From: Clostridium sp. CM027
Lineage (GTDB): Bacteria > Bacillota > Clostridia > Clostridiales > Clostridiaceae
Length of the DNA stretch: 64,000 nucleotides
NCBI RefSeq assembly: GCF_024730565.1
Contig: NZ_CP077725.1
Location: 2,994,501 to 3,058,500, forward strand
Direction of reading: 5' to 3'
The first letter of the stretch is position 1. Each line of letters begins with the position of its first letter. Shown piece by piece: positions 24,862-34,284 of the stretch. The notes below the pieces were generated by a model, which was not told the DNA's origin, did no database searches, and was given only the letters and a program-made list of their open reading frames with translations. The translations under genes and the position numbers were made by a program.

Positions 24862-25869
24862 ATGATTAAAGTTCGAGGTGTAAGTAAAAGTTTTTCAGGG
24901 GTTAAAGTGTTAAATGATGTTTCATTTACAGTGGAGGAGGGTGATATTTATGGTGTTATTGGTCACAGTGGAGCTGGTAAATCCACTTTACTTAGATGCT
25001 TTAATGGGCTTGAAACCTATGATACAGGTACCATTAATATAATGGAAAAAGGGGTGAAACAGCTAAGTTTGAAAGAACTTCGCGAGTTTAGGAAAAATGT
25101 AGGCATAATATTTCAAAGTTTTAATCTTATTAACAGTAAAAATGTTTTTGAAAACATAGCATTTCCACTAGAAATATGGGGAAACGATAAAAATTTTATT
25201 AAAAAAAGAGTAGATAGCTTAATAGAGTTAGTAGGACTTAAGGATAAAGCAAACACCAATGTAAAACAACTTAGCGGAGGGCAGAAGCAAAGAGTTGGAA
25301 TTGCAAGAGCGCTTTCACTTAATCCGAAAATATTACTTTGTGATGAAGCTACCTCTGCACTAGATCCTAAAACTACAAAATCTATATTAGAGCTTTTAAG
25401 AGCTATCAATAACAAATTTAATATAACAATTATTGTAGTTACCCATCAGATGGAAGTGGTCAAAGAAATTTGTAATAAATTTATTCTTTTAGAAGGAGGG
25501 GAAATTAAAAGCCATGGCATTACCGATGAACTATTTATTAGGCCAACAAAGGAAATGCAAACACTTATGGGAGAGGAAGAATTACTGCCTAGCACTGGAT
25601 ATAACATTAAAATATTTTTTACAAAGGAAATTACCCAGAGTTGCCTTATAACATCAATTGCCAGGGAGTTAAATATTGATTTTTCAATAGTATGGGGCAG
25701 GCTTGAAAAATTTAGGGATAACGTAATGGGAAGTCTCATAATAAATGCAAGTAAAGAGAATAAGAAGAAGATATTAAATTATTTAGATGAAAAATCTATA
25801 GAGTGGGAGCTCATTAATTATTCTGTGCAGCTTGAGAAGCACAAGGGAGAGAGTATAAATGCTATTTAA
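24862..25869 (+). CDS. metN: Methionine ABC transporter ATP-binding protein
   Basis: About 335 residues. ABC ATPase domain: Walker A GHSGAGKST, Q-loop, signature LSGGQKQRVGIARAL, Walker B ILLCDEATSALD and the switch His in VTHQMEVV. The C-terminal ~90 residues are a NIL/ACT-like domain, which in MetN binds methionine and inhibits transport. An upstream ATG at 24841 lies inside the purine-rich ribosome binding site, so the ATG at 24862 with AAAGGAGAAGGG upstream is preferred. It is the first gene of metNIQ, controlled by the tandem S-boxes, and overlaps metI by 11 bases. Confidence 0.95.
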   Translation: MIKVRGVSKSFSGVKVLNDVSFTVEEGDIYGVIGHSGAGKSTLLRCFNGLETYDTGTINIMEKGVKQLSLKELREFRKNVGIIFQSFNLINSKNVFENIAFPLEIWGNDKNFIKKRVDSLIELVGLKDKANTNVKQLSGGQKQRVGIARALSLNPKILLCDEATSALDPKTTKSILELLRAINNKFNITIIVVTHQMEVVKEICNKFILLEGGEIKSHGITDELFIRPTKEMQTLMGEEELLPSTGYNIKIFFTKEITQSCLITSIARELNIDFSIVWGRLEKFRDNVMGSLIINASKENKKKILNYLDEKSIEWELINYSVQLEKHKGESINAI

Positions 25870-26503
25870 AGATATTTTATTACCTGCACTAAAAGAAACT
25901 ATATATATGGTAACATTATCCACGATTTTTACAGTTATTTTAGGGTTTATTTCAGCAGTAGGATTAATTATAACTGGACCTATTGGCCTAAGGCCAAACA
26001 CTTTAATCTATAAAATCTTAAATTTAGTAATAAATGTACTTAGGTCTTTTCCGTTTATTATACTAATGATATCTATATTCCCTTTAACTAAGCTTATAGT
26101 TGGAACAACAATAGGTACTAATGCAGCTATAGTTCCTCTAACGCTTGGTGCAGCACCTTTTGCTGCAAGAATAATAGAATCTGCACTTTTAGAAGTGGAT
26201 TATGGAATTGTTGAAGCAGCTAAGTCATTTGGTGCAAAAACCTATCAAATTATATTTAAGGTTATGTTAAAAGAGGCAATGCCGTCTATAGTTCTTGGAG
26301 TTACGTTAACAATAATAAACATTATAGGTTACTCAGCTATGGCTGGGACAATTGGTGGAGGGGGACTTGGAGATGTAGCCGTAAAATATGGTTACTATAG
26401 ATTTAAGTCAGATATCATGATATACACTGTAATTATATTAATTGCAGTTGTGCAAGTAATTCAAGCCTTAGGAAATATATTGTACAGAAAAATGATTAAA
26501 TAA
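25859..26503 (+). CDS. metI: Methionine ABC transporter permease
   Basis: A 214-residue membrane protein with five to six hydrophobic helices. The EAA loop that contacts MetN is recognisable in IVEAAKSFGAKTYQIIFKVMLKEAMPSI. Length is typical of MetI. It overlaps the end of metN by 11 bases, implying coupled translation. Confidence 0.95.
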   Translation: MLFKDILLPALKETIYMVTLSTIFTVILGFISAVGLIITGPIGLRPNTLIYKILNLVINVLRSFPFIILMISIFPLTKLIVGTTIGTNAAIVPLTLGAAPFAARIIESALLEVDYGIVEAAKSFGAKTYQIIFKVMLKEAMPSIVLGVTLTIINIIGYSAMAGTIGGGGLGDVAVKYGYYRFKSDIMIYTVIILIAVVQVIQALGNILYRKMIK

Positions 26504-26553
26504 GTTTTGAATTATAAAAATATTAAAAGAAAAATAAGAGGAGGAAATTAAAA

Positions 26554-27357
26554 ATGAAAAAAATATTAAGCATATTATTAACAATAGTTGTGATTTTTAC
26601 ACTGAGTGGATGTGGAGCAAAAAAAGAGGCGGATGTAACTGAGAAAAAAATCATTAAAGTAGGTGCGTCACCAGTGCCTCATAAAGAAATATTAGAGGCT
26701 ATAAAGCCGATTCTCGCAAAAGAGGGATATACTCTCGAAATAGTAGAATTTACTGACTATGTAACACCAAACACTGCACTAGCCGAGGGACAATTAGATG
26801 CTAATTTCTTTCAACATATTCCTTATTTGCAATCCTTTAGTAAAGAAAAGGGAGTGGACCTAGACTATACTGTAAAGGTTCATCTTGAACCTATGGGTGT
26901 GTACTCTAATAAATATAAAAAGCTAAGTGATTTAAAAGATGGAGCTAAAATAGCCATTCCAAGTGATCCTACAAATGGAGCAAGAGCACTTAGAGTGCTT
27001 GAGAAGGAAGGGCTATTAAAACTAAAAAGTGGAGATCTTATTTCTAAACTTGATATTACTGAAAATAAAAAGAATTTTAAAATAACTGAATTAGACGCTC
27101 CTCAGCTTCCAAGGATTTTAAAAGATGTGGATGCAGCAGTTATAAACTCAAATTTTGCAATAGAAGCCAATTTAAATCCGACAAAAGACGCACTAGCAAT
27201 TGAATCAAAAGATTCGCCTTATGCAAATGTGCTTGCAGTTAGAAAAGAAGATAAAACTAAACCTCATATAGAAGCACTTTCAAAGGCATTAAATTCTCCA
27301 GAAGTTAAAAAAATTATTGAAGATAAATATAAAGGAGATATAATTCCTGCTTTCTAA
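26554..27357 (+). CDS. metQ: Methionine-binding lipoprotein of the ABC transporter
   Basis: A 267-residue NLPA-family lipoprotein. The signal peptide ends in lipobox LSGC (Cys20). The mature part contains the family pattern VGASPVPHKEIL and GQLDANFFQHIPYL. It captures L- or D-methionine outside the membrane for MetNI. It is third in the S-box operon, with an AGGAGGAAA ribosome binding site and a terminator downstream. Confidence 0.96.
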   Translation: MKKILSILLTIVVIFTLSGCGAKKEADVTEKKIIKVGASPVPHKEILEAIKPILAKEGYTLEIVEFTDYVTPNTALAEGQLDANFFQHIPYLQSFSKEKGVDLDYTVKVHLEPMGVYSNKYKKLSDLKDGAKIAIPSDPTNGARALRVLEKEGLLKLKSGDLISKLDITENKKNFKITELDAPQLPRILKDVDAAVINSNFAIEANLNPTKDALAIESKDSPYANVLAVRKEDKTKPHIEALSKALNSPEVKKIIEDKYKGDIIPAF

Positions 27358-27375
27358 AAAAAATATAAAACCATT

Positions 27376-27424
27376 AATCATTTTGCTTTGGGCGTAATAG
27401 TCGAAAGTAAGATGATTTTTTTAT
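27376..27424 (+). terminator. Terminator of metNIQ
   Basis: AATCATTTTGCTTTGG pairs with TCGAAAGTAAGATGATT with two wobbles, followed by TTTTTTTAT. Confidence 0.7.
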
Positions 27425-27580
27425 AGTAAAGCATAAAGTTTAACGACATTTTTATACTTTTATTTTTTAAAAAATTCATTTTATACCTTATTAGTGTATA
27501 ATTACCGTATGCAAATAATTTTTGGAGTAATTAATTCTAAAATGCAAATAAGGATAACATTATAATATGGAGGTTTAAAA

Positions 27581-29110
27581 ATGAGTGTATTATTTCAAGC
27601 AATAAATAATTTTTTTGATTTTATAGTTCCTATTGCGGATTTTCTATGGGAATTTCCAACTAATTTTAAGTGGTATCAAAACATCCCGGTTTTAGGTAAT
27701 TTTGCCTTTGCAGTTATTTTACTTTTAGGAACAGGAATTTATCTTACATTTAAAACTGGATTTATTCAAGTTATGGCATTTAAAAAAGGAATTAAGATTC
27801 TTGCTACAAAAAAGGAAACAGATACTGGGGTTAGTTCATTAGCATCATTTTTACTAAGTTCTGCTATGCGTGTAGGTCCAGGTAATATTATGGGGGTTAC
27901 AGGTGCAATATCTGTTGGCGGACCAGGGGCACTATTTTGGATGTGGGTTTCAGCTTTCTTTGGTATGTCCACGGCTTTTGTAGAATCTGTACTTGCACAG
28001 CTTTTTAAAGAGAAAAATGGCAAGGAGTTCGTAGGTGGACTTCCATTTTATGGTCAAAAGATTTTGGGCAATAAACGGTGGGTAGGTATTGTACTGTCTT
28101 CACTTTTTATAATATATGCACTGTTTGTTATCCCATCTCAAGCTTTTCATTTATTTACAAGTTTCGGTTCAATAGCTGATACTATAGCTGGAAAAACCTT
28201 TGGACGTCAATCTACAGTTTATTATGGTATAGCAATAGTCTTAATAATTACTGTTCTTTTGACTGTAATTGGAGGAATAAAAAGAGTTACTGCAGTTACA
28301 GATATACTAGTACCTATTATGGCAGTTATTTATACACTTATAGTTATTTTAATAATATTAGTTAATTTAGATAAAGTTCCGTATTTCTTTAAAGAAGTGA
28401 TTGGTGGAGCATTTAAGCCCAATGCATTATTTGGTGGGGCATTTGGTGTAGCTTTAGCTCAAGGAATTAAGCGTGGGTTAATGTCCAATGAAGCTGGGCA
28501 AGGAACAATTACAATGGCGGCTGCTACAGCGGAGAATAAACATCCTGCAGAACAAGGTTTTGTACAATGTCTAGGAGTTTTTCTTGACACAATGGTAATA
28601 TGTAGTATGACTGGATTTGTTATTGTTATGGCACATGTTTGGACAGGCACTGCTGGAGTTTCATGGGAAAGTATAGAAGCGTCGAAACTTACAGTTTACC
28701 TATCCTCAATCAAATACTTAGTTCCTGGTACTGCATTAGATGGAACAGTTACAATTATTGTTTCGCTATGCTATGGAATGTTTGCATTTACAACATTGCT
28801 CGGTTTAATATTGTTTGCAGAAGTCTCCGCAAATTTAATATCTAGAAATAAGAAATTTATTATGGGAATACGTTTGGTTGGTGCATTATTCTTTGTTCCA
28901 TTTGGCGCATTAACAGTTCTTGCTGGTTTAGAACTTACAAATTTATGGTACATAGGTGATTTTGTAAATATTGTTTTAGTTTATGTAAATGTTCCAATTA
29001 TATTAATTGGGTCTAACTATGCATTAAAAATATTGAAAAATTATAAAAAAACCGATGGAACTAAATTCAAATCAAAATCTATTGGTGTTGATACTGATGT
29101 TTGGAAATAA
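27581..29110 (+). CDS. Alanine/glycine:cation symporter family protein (AGCS)
   Basis: A 509-residue membrane protein with about ten to eleven transmembrane helices. AGCS signatures are present: MRVGPGNIMGVTGAISVGGPGALFWMW near residue 105 and a GLMSNEAGQGTI loop near 300. Relatives (AlsT, AgcS, GlnT) take up alanine, glycine or glutamine with Na+ or H+. Substrate cannot be read from sequence. It stands alone with a GGAGG site and no obvious regulatory RNA, so it may be unrelated to the methionine operon before it. Confidence 0.9.
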   Translation: MSVLFQAINNFFDFIVPIADFLWEFPTNFKWYQNIPVLGNFAFAVILLLGTGIYLTFKTGFIQVMAFKKGIKILATKKETDTGVSSLASFLLSSAMRVGPGNIMGVTGAISVGGPGALFWMWVSAFFGMSTAFVESVLAQLFKEKNGKEFVGGLPFYGQKILGNKRWVGIVLSSLFIIYALFVIPSQAFHLFTSFGSIADTIAGKTFGRQSTVYYGIAIVLIITVLLTVIGGIKRVTAVTDILVPIMAVIYTLIVILIILVNLDKVPYFFKEVIGGAFKPNALFGGAFGVALAQGIKRGLMSNEAGQGTITMAAATAENKHPAEQGFVQCLGVFLDTMVICSMTGFVIVMAHVWTGTAGVSWESIEASKLTVYLSSIKYLVPGTALDGTVTIIVSLCYGMFAFTTLLGLILFAEVSANLISRNKKFIMGIRLVGALFFVPFGALTVLAGLELTNLWYIGDFVNIVLVYVNVPIILIGSNYALKILKNYKKTDGTKFKSKSIGVDTDVWK

Positions 29111-29187
29111 GGTACATACTTAGAATAAACTTAATTAATAGGTAATTTAGTAAACTTTCTTAAAATAGTATGGATTAAAAGAAGCAA

Positions 29188-29209
29188 AGTATACTATTTA
29201 GGGTATACT
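29188..29209 (+). promoter_or_regulatory. Operator-like inverted repeat upstream of rubrerythrin
   Basis: AGTATAC (29188-29194) and GTATACT (29203-29209) are perfect 7-base arms with an 8-base spacer, ~50 bases before the gene. It does not match the standard PerR box, and the regulator is unknown. Confidence 0.4.
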
Positions 29210-29258
29210 CTAATAGAGGTAATTATTTTCTTTAAGTAGAAAAACAAGGAGGCATTTT

Positions 29259-29843
29259 ATGAAAACATTAAAGGGTACAAAAACAGCTGAAAATCTTATG
29301 AAATCATTCGCAGGTGAATCACAAGCTAGGAATAGATATACTTATTATTCATCTATAGCGAAAAAAGAGGGGTATGTACAAATAGCTAATATATTCATAG
29401 AAACAGCAGATAATGAAAAAGAACACGCTAAAAGATTTTTTAAGTTTTTAAATGAAAGTTTAAATGGAGAAGTGGTAGAAATTAATGCCACATATCCTGT
29501 AGGTCTTGGAGATACTAAAGCAAATTTATTGTCAGCAGCAAATGGAGAAAATGAAGAGTGGTCAGATCTTTACCCAGCATTTGCGAAAGTTGCGCAGGAG
29601 GAAGGCTTTGATGATATCGCGTTTGTTTTTAGAAAAATTTCTGATGTTGAAAAGCATCATGAAGAAAGATATAGAGAACTATTAAGTAATATAGAAAATA
29701 ATACAGTATTTAATAAAGAAGAATCAGTTATTTGGAAATGTAGAAACTGTGGTTATATTTTTGAGGGAAAAAGTGCTCCGAAAATATGCCCAGCTTGTGT
29801 ACATCCTCAAGCATATTTTGAAATATTCTCTGAAAAATATTAA
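29259..29843 (+). CDS. rbr: Rubrerythrin
   Basis: A 194-residue protein of classic rubrerythrin size. The N-terminal ferritin-like di-iron domain has [30 protein letters not shown]-like and EKHHEERY motifs supplying Glu and His ligands. The C-terminal rubredoxin-like domain has CRNCG (about 160) and [12 protein letters not shown] (about 178) for an Fe(Cys)4 centre. It reduces hydrogen peroxide in anaerobes, receiving electrons via rubredoxin. The gene stands alone; AAGGAGG precedes the ATG. Confidence 0.95.
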   Translation: MKTLKGTKTAENLMKSFAGESQARNRYTYYSSIAKKEGYVQIANIFIETADNEKEHAKRFFKFLNESLNGEVVEINATYPVGLGDTKANLLSAANGENEEWSDLYPAFAKVAQEEGFDDIAFVFRKISDVEKHHEERYRELLSNIENNTVFNKEESVIWKCRNCGYIFEGKSAPKICPACVHPQAYFEIFSEKY

Positions 29844-29913
29844 TAGCATTTCAAATGATGCAGTATTAAAAATGCCGTAGCAACCTTCGTGGATTCTTAA
29901 TATAAAAAATAAA

Positions 29914-29955
29914 AACAACCCCCATTTTGATTTAATTAATTTGGGGGTTGTTCTA
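29914..29955. terminator. Terminator hairpin after rubrerythrin
   Basis: The arms ACAACCCCCA (29915-29924) and TGGGGGTTGT (29942-29951) are perfect. The A-rich left flank makes it stronger on the minus strand than on the plus strand. Confidence 0.8.
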
Positions 29956-30043
29956 TATCACGCTTTGACTTGGTAGTTGTAATGTATAAATATTCAGTGT
30001 AAATTATTTAACGACATATATTAATGTAGCAAGAGAAGGGAAA

Positions 30044-30367
30044 ATGTACAGTGCATTTACGGTTCTGGGGAAAGATAAAGATAAAATATATATTTGGTTA
30101 TTAAAGGAAGGTTATTTTAAAGAGGGAGATAAGCTAATCCTAGAAAGTGGAATAGCAATTCCCGTAGTTCTATATATCAAGAATGGTAAGAATGGAATTG
30201 AAATTACCAATCATAAATATCCAGAGGATGGAATTGGCTATGAGAAAGGCATGAAAAAACGGTTTGCTTATTATGTTAAAAACACAATTGGTAGTAATTA
30301 CAATGAACGTGCAGACAAACTTGAAAAAATTATAAAAAATAGATCTGATGAAGATTTTAAAAATTAA
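30044..30367 (+). CDS. Small hypothetical protein
   Basis: A 107-residue cytosolic-looking protein with a beta-rich N-terminal half (VVLYIKNGKNGIEITNH) and a charged helical C-terminus. I see no cysteine, signal peptide or known motif. The start has GAAGGG at suitable spacing. It is an isolated gene between rubrerythrin and the convergent DUF1003 gene. I do not recognise it. Confidence 0.55.
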   Translation: MYSAFTVLGKDKDKIYIWLLKEGYFKEGDKLILESGIAIPVVLYIKNGKNGIEITNHKYPEDGIGYEKGMKKRFAYYVKNTIGSNYNERADKLEKIIKNRSDEDFKN

Positions 30368-30472
30368 AATATAACTCAAAATATGAATTCAATAGATTTA
30401 AAGTAAACACTGAACTAAACTTGTATCAACAATGCGAGTATCGCTTTCAAGAAATTTTGGGTTTTTACTCAG

Positions 30473-31015
30473 TTATTTTGTTTTTTGTAAACTTTCAATA
30501 TATTCAAGCATTATAGATTGATTCTTAACTAACATTTTTTGATCTTCAATTAATAAATCTATTTTCTTATGCAAATCTTGAACGATCAACTCTGATTTCA
30601 GATTTATTTTATAATCATTTTTTGATTTTATTCTATCTTTATCTTCCTGTCTATTCTGACTCATCATTATTACAGGTGCTTGTATAGCGGCAGTACACGA
30701 TAGTACTAGATTAAGAAGTATAAATGGAAAGGGATCAAATGAATTCTTTAAGATGATATTTAATACTATCCATATTCCTATAATTGCTAATGCTGCAATT
30801 ATAAAACCCCAGCTGCCTACTGATGCGGCTATTTTATCAGCCATCTTGTTTCCAAAAGTAAGAGTTTGTTTATGAGTAATCGTAGTATCTTTGGATATCT
30901 TATTTCCTATTAAGTCATGCAATAGATCTTCTTCAATATCGTTAAAAATCTCTCCTTGCTCTAATATTTCGTTTACAATTATTTCTGTATCTAAAGTATC
31001 ATTTCCATTTGACAT
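30473..31015 (-). CDS. DUF1003 family membrane protein
   Basis: A 180-residue protein with an acidic N-terminal ~60 residues and two adjacent transmembrane helices (about 75-95 and 103-120). The DUF1003 signature GSWGFIIAALAIIGIWIVLN, NSFDPFPFILLNLVLS and MMSQNRQEDKDR is present, followed by a C-terminal coiled coil. Function is not established; relatives are sometimes called cyclic nucleotide-associated or Mg-transport-like without proof. GGGG(G)TATTACT precedes the ATG. Confidence 0.85.
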   Translation of the reverse strand: MSNGNDTLDTEIIVNEILEQGEIFNDIEEDLLHDLIGNKISKDTTITHKQTLTFGNKMADKIAASVGSWGFIIAALAIIGIWIVLNIILKNSFDPFPFILLNLVLSCTAAIQAPVIMMSQNRQEDKDRIKSKNDYKINLKSELIVQDLHKKIDLLIEDQKMLVKNQSIMLEYIESLQKTK

Positions 31016-31088
31016 AGTAATACCCCCTTAGTTGTCTAAGTACCCCTATTTTAATAGGGAAATTGATATAAATTAAAGATATGTTCCT

Positions 31089-32030
31089 TTAGATTTTTCG
31101 CGTTGATTTATTAAGTATTTGCGAATTATGAAGTTTTTTATTTTCGTTGCTTCTTAGAATATAAATTCTATTTGGGTGATTATATCCCATAGATAGATAT
31201 GAAGTTCCGTGATCTGTTGCCATTGTTAAGCCTTCACTTTCTCCTGCTTTATTTATAGGATAAGAGGTAATTATTTTACCCTCATAGTTAAATACTGTAA
31301 CTTTATTATCTGTATATAAATAAATATACATCCCATCAACATCTAAACCTTGTGGAACGCCTTGATTAGGAATACGAAAGGTAGTCACTGTACTCATATC
31401 AGCTAAATTTATAATAGTAAACATAGGGGTTCCATTATCACCACCATTTAAAACGGTATGCAATATTAAATAATCATGGACATTATCTATTGCAAGTAAT
31501 GCCGATGTTCCTAAACTTGAATAATTTAAATCAGCTTGTATTGTACTTGAATCATAATCAACTACATAAACATGAGTTGGATTAATGCCGCCTCCATTTG
31601 CAACATAAATTTTTCCTGTACTAGCTCTATATGCAATTTCGGCAGAATGACCCATAGCCATAGGGTCTGTTTCAGAGATTTTATTTCCTGTTAGATTATA
31701 TTTAACTATTTTCCCACTTCCATTTTTTAAATCAAAACTACAATAAAAATATCCATTATGGAATGTAAGCCCTTGCATAACACCTGTATCTGGTAAATCA
31801 AATAGTAGTTCATATTTGTTTTTTTTAGTTGTAATAGGAATATGGTTAGATAATGGCTTATCGTAAATAGCATTTGATGAGTCTAATTTTTTTACCTTAC
31901 AATTAATGGGATCCGTTGTATGCACAGCTACCTGTGCCGTCATTTTTAGTGCTTCTTTTGGCTTAATAGAACATTCTATTATAATAAAAAATAAAGCTAA
32001 GATAAATATACATATTTTACAAACTTTCAT
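31089..32030 (-). CDS. Secreted beta-propeller-like protein, unknown function
   Basis: A 313-residue protein with a signal peptide or N-terminal anchor (residues 5-20, CIFILALFFIIIECS). The Cys20 context (IIECS) could be a weak lipobox. The mature part has repeated blade-like strands (GLTFHNGYFYCSFD, GKIYVANGG, GLDVDGMYIYLYTDNKVTVFNYEGK, GLTMATDHGTSYL), suggesting an NHL/YncE-type propeller. No enzyme motif is seen. AAGGGG precedes the ATG. The next ~300 bases upstream hold only the arsR promoter region. Confidence 0.6.
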   Translation of the reverse strand: MKVCKICIFILALFFIIIECSIKPKEALKMTAQVAVHTTDPINCKVKKLDSSNAIYDKPLSNHIPITTKKNKYELLFDLPDTGVMQGLTFHNGYFYCSFDLKNGSGKIVKYNLTGNKISETDPMAMGHSAEIAYRASTGKIYVANGGGINPTHVYVVDYDSSTIQADLNYSSLGTSALLAIDNVHDYLILHTVLNGGDNGTPMFTIINLADMSTVTTFRIPNQGVPQGLDVDGMYIYLYTDNKVTVFNYEGKIITSYPINKAGESEGLTMATDHGTSYLSMGYNHPNRIYILRSNENKKLHNSQILNKSTRKI

Positions 32031-32173
32031 TTAAAAACCCCTTCCTTTTGCTTTGGGTTTGCTTAGCGATGCTGACAATATTAGATTATACTATATTGTT
32101 AAATAATTGACAACTGTGGGAATGTTAGGAAAGTAAATTATTTAATATGTATTAAATAATCACATAGAAGCTA

Positions 32174-32202
32174 TTGACAATAAATTCTATTTGGTATAGT
32201 AT
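32174..32202 (+). promoter_or_regulatory. Promoter of the ars operon
   Basis: TTGACA (32174-32179) with TAGTAT (32197-32202) at 17 bases, or TATAGT (32195-32200) at 15 bases. Downstream in the leader is a small hairpin CCCATT...AATGGG (32254-32272) followed by GTTTT, possibly a weak attenuator. Confidence 0.6.
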
Positions 32203-32338
32203 ATGAGTAGATGTTCATGTACGAATTAGTAACAAAATAATATTCGGTTAGATCCCATTGTAACAAATGGGGTTTTAGAGACATACTATATGATTATAGG
32301 AACATATAAAGATACAAGAAAAAGTAGGAGGGAAAAGA

Positions 32339-32683
32339 GTGGTTGATATATTTAAAGCATTAGCGGAAGAAAACAGACTTCGTATAATGGCACTTATTAT
32401 TCAAGGTGAAATGTGTGTATGCGAAATCGAAGAGTGTCTAAATATGACGCAGTCAAATGTTTCACGGCATTTAACATCACTTAAAAAGTGTGGGATATTA
32501 GAAAGTTACAAAAAGGCACAATGGACATACTACAAAATAGATAATAAATTTATAGAGAAAAACCCAGACTTATTTGCTTATTTAATAAAGGAACTCAAAC
32601 AGATATCTTGTTATAATAGCGATTGTGAAAAACGGGATAAATGTAAACTACAAAATTTATGTGATTGTAAAACACAAAGTTAA
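32339..32683 (+). CDS. arsR: ArsR-family arsenic-responsive repressor
   Basis: A 114-residue winged-helix repressor. The sensing segment at the start of the DNA-binding region is MCVCEIEECL (Cys26, Cys28, Cys33), the ArsR-type metalloid site. The recognition helix is MTQSNVSRHLTSLKKCGIL. An unusual cysteine-rich tail (CYNSDCEKRDKCKLQNLCDC) adds six cysteines that may form a second metal site. The start is GTG with AGGAGGG upstream. It is first in arsR-acr3-arsD-arsA. The stop codon overlaps the TTAA of a deleted repeat copy. Confidence 0.93.
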   Translation: MVDIFKALAEENRLRIMALIIQGEMCVCEIEECLNMTQSNVSRHLTSLKKCGILESYKKAQWTYYKIDNKFIEKNPDLFAYLIKELKQISCYNSDCEKRDKCKLQNLCDCKTQS

Positions 32684-32714
32684 CGACATTTCAGTACCAC
32701 AGGTGATGATCTTA
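32680..32714 (+). repeat. Internally deleted copy of the structured repeat within the ars operon
   Basis: TTAACGACATTTCAG is joined to CCACAGGTGATGATCTTAG; only the two termini remain. It begins at the arsR stop codon and lies just before the GGAGGAG site of acr3. Confidence 0.7.
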
Positions 32715-32730
32715 GGAGGAGTGATTAATT

Positions 32731-33795
32731 ATGAGTGAAGTTAAAACACCAGAGATTGGATTTTTTCAAAAATACTTGACTGTTTGGGTAGCTATTTGTA
32801 TGAGCGTAGGTGTGCTTATTGGCAAGTTTATTCCAGGGATTCCGGAATTCTTAAATAAGTTTGAGTACTCCAGGGTTTCCATCCCCACTGCTATACTCAT
32901 TTGGGTAATGATTTATCCCATGATGATGAAGGTAGACTTTCAAAGCGTTAAAAATGTAGGAAAGAACCCTAAAGGGTTATATGTAACATGGATAACGAAT
33001 TGGCTTATAAAACCATTTAGTATGTATGCAATAGCTTCATTTTTCTTTTTTGTAGTATTCAAAGCATTTATAACACCGGAACTAGCTACACAATATCTTG
33101 CAGGAACCATATTACTTGGGGCCGCTCCATGTACTGCCATGGTATTTGTGTGGAGCCACCTTACTAGAGGTAATCCTGCATATACTGTTGTGCAAGTAGC
33201 CACAAATGATTTAATCATTCTGGTTGCATTTATACCTATCGTGAAATTTCTTTTAGGTGTCAGTAACATCACAGTTCCTTGGAATACACTCATTTTATCA
33301 GTTGTTTTGTTTGTTGTTGTTCCACTAGTTGGGGGCATTTTAACTAGAATTACGGTAACAAAGAAAAAAGGCACAGAGTACTTTGAAAATACATTCCTCC
33401 ACAAGTTTGATAATGCAACTACCGTTGGATTGCTACTTATGTTGGTATTGTTATTCTCATTCCAAGGTGAAACTATAATAAACAATCCAATGCACATTTT
33501 ACTAATTGCTGTACCACTAACTATTCAAACATTTTTGATTTTCTTTATTGCTTATTTAACAAGTAAAAAATTAAGACTAACGCATGATATTGCCGCACCT
33601 GCTGGAATGATTGGGGCATCAAACTTTTTTGAACTTTCAGTTGCTGTTGCCATTTCTCTGTTTGGCATGGATTCTCCTGCAGCTCTAGCTACAGTGGTAG
33701 GAGTGTTAGTTGAAGTGCCAGTAATGCTGATTCTTGTAAGAATAGCAAACAAAACCAAGCAGTGGTTTCCACAACCAGTAGTTCATAATAATTAA
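32731..33795 (+). CDS. acr3: Arsenite efflux permease ACR3
   Basis: A 354-residue membrane protein with about ten helices, of the ACR3 (BART) type rather than ArsB. The hallmark GAAPCTAMVFVWSHLTRGNP carries the conserved cysteine needed for arsenite transport, and helix 9/10 motifs AAPAGMIGASNFFELSVAVAI are present. It exports As(III), probably energised by ArsA encoded downstream. Ribosome binding site AGGAGGAG. It is second gene of the ars operon. Confidence 0.95.
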   Translation: MSEVKTPEIGFFQKYLTVWVAICMSVGVLIGKFIPGIPEFLNKFEYSRVSIPTAILIWVMIYPMMMKVDFQSVKNVGKNPKGLYVTWITNWLIKPFSMYAIASFFFFVVFKAFITPELATQYLAGTILLGAAPCTAMVFVWSHLTRGNPAYTVVQVATNDLIILVAFIPIVKFLLGVSNITVPWNTLILSVVLFVVVPLVGGILTRITVTKKKGTEYFENTFLHKFDNATTVGLLLMLVLLFSFQGETIINNPMHILLIAVPLTIQTFLIFFIAYLTSKKLRLTHDIAAPAGMIGASNFFELSVAVAISLFGMDSPAALATVVGVLVEVPVMLILVRIANKTKQWFPQPVVHNN

Positions 33796-33826
33796 GAATA
33801 TTAAAAATATTAAAAGTGATAATAAT

Positions 33827-33872
33827 AATAAAAAGTAATAAAATAATAAAAAGTATTAAAATAATAAAAATG
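33827..33872 (+). repeat. AT-only 18-base tandem repeat between acr3 and arsD
   Basis: Two nearly identical units AATAAAAAGTAATAAAAT (33827-33844) and AATAAAAAGTATTAAAAT (33845-33862), then a partial third. It probably arose by slippage. Confidence 0.7.
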
Positions 33873-33888
33873 ATTGGAGAGATTATTA

Positions 33889-34284
33889 ATGAAAAAAATG
33901 CAAATATTTGAACCAGCTATGTGTTGCTCAACAGGACTTTGCGGCGTAGGCGTAGATCCAGAGCTTCTTAGGATTTCGACTGTCCTTAGTGCATTAAAGA
34001 AAAATGGAGTTGAGGTTGAGAGGTTTAACCTCACAAGTTCACCACAGGAATTTGTGAATAACAAAGTAGTTAATGACTTTATAAATGAAAAGGGCATTGA
34101 TGGGTTGCCGGTTACTGTTTTGGACGGTGAAATCGTGTTAATAGGTAAGTACCCAAGCAATGAAGAACTAGTTAAATTTCTAAATATAGAAGTTAGCTTT
34201 TTAGGCCAAGAGCGAAAGACTTTCAAAATAAAAGTAACTCCTAAATCAGGGGATTGTGGCTGTTCTGGTGGGAAATGCTGTTAA
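33889..34284 (+). CDS. arsD: ArsD arsenic metallochaperone
   Basis: A 131-residue thioredoxin-fold protein with the metal-binding cysteines Cys12-Cys13 and Cys18 (PAMCCSTGLCG) and a C-terminal CGCSGGKCC tail as in other ArsD proteins. It passes As(III) to ArsA. An in-frame ATG at 33874 lies in the GGAGAG ribosome binding site region, so 33889 is chosen. It is third in the ars operon. Its TAA (34282-34284) is part of the TTAA edge of repeat copy 4. Confidence 0.93.
   Translation: MKKMQIFEPAMCCSTGLCGVGVDPELLRISTVLSALKKNGVEVERFNLTSSPQEFVNNKVVNDFINEKGIDGLPVTVLDGEIVLIGKYPSNEELVKFLNIEVSFLGQERKTFKIKVTPKSGDCGCSGGKCC

Noticed and set aside
27435-27452. TTTAACGACATTT-like fragment after metQ
   Set aside because: Only about 13 bases match the repeat end and nothing else of the element is present; could be chance.
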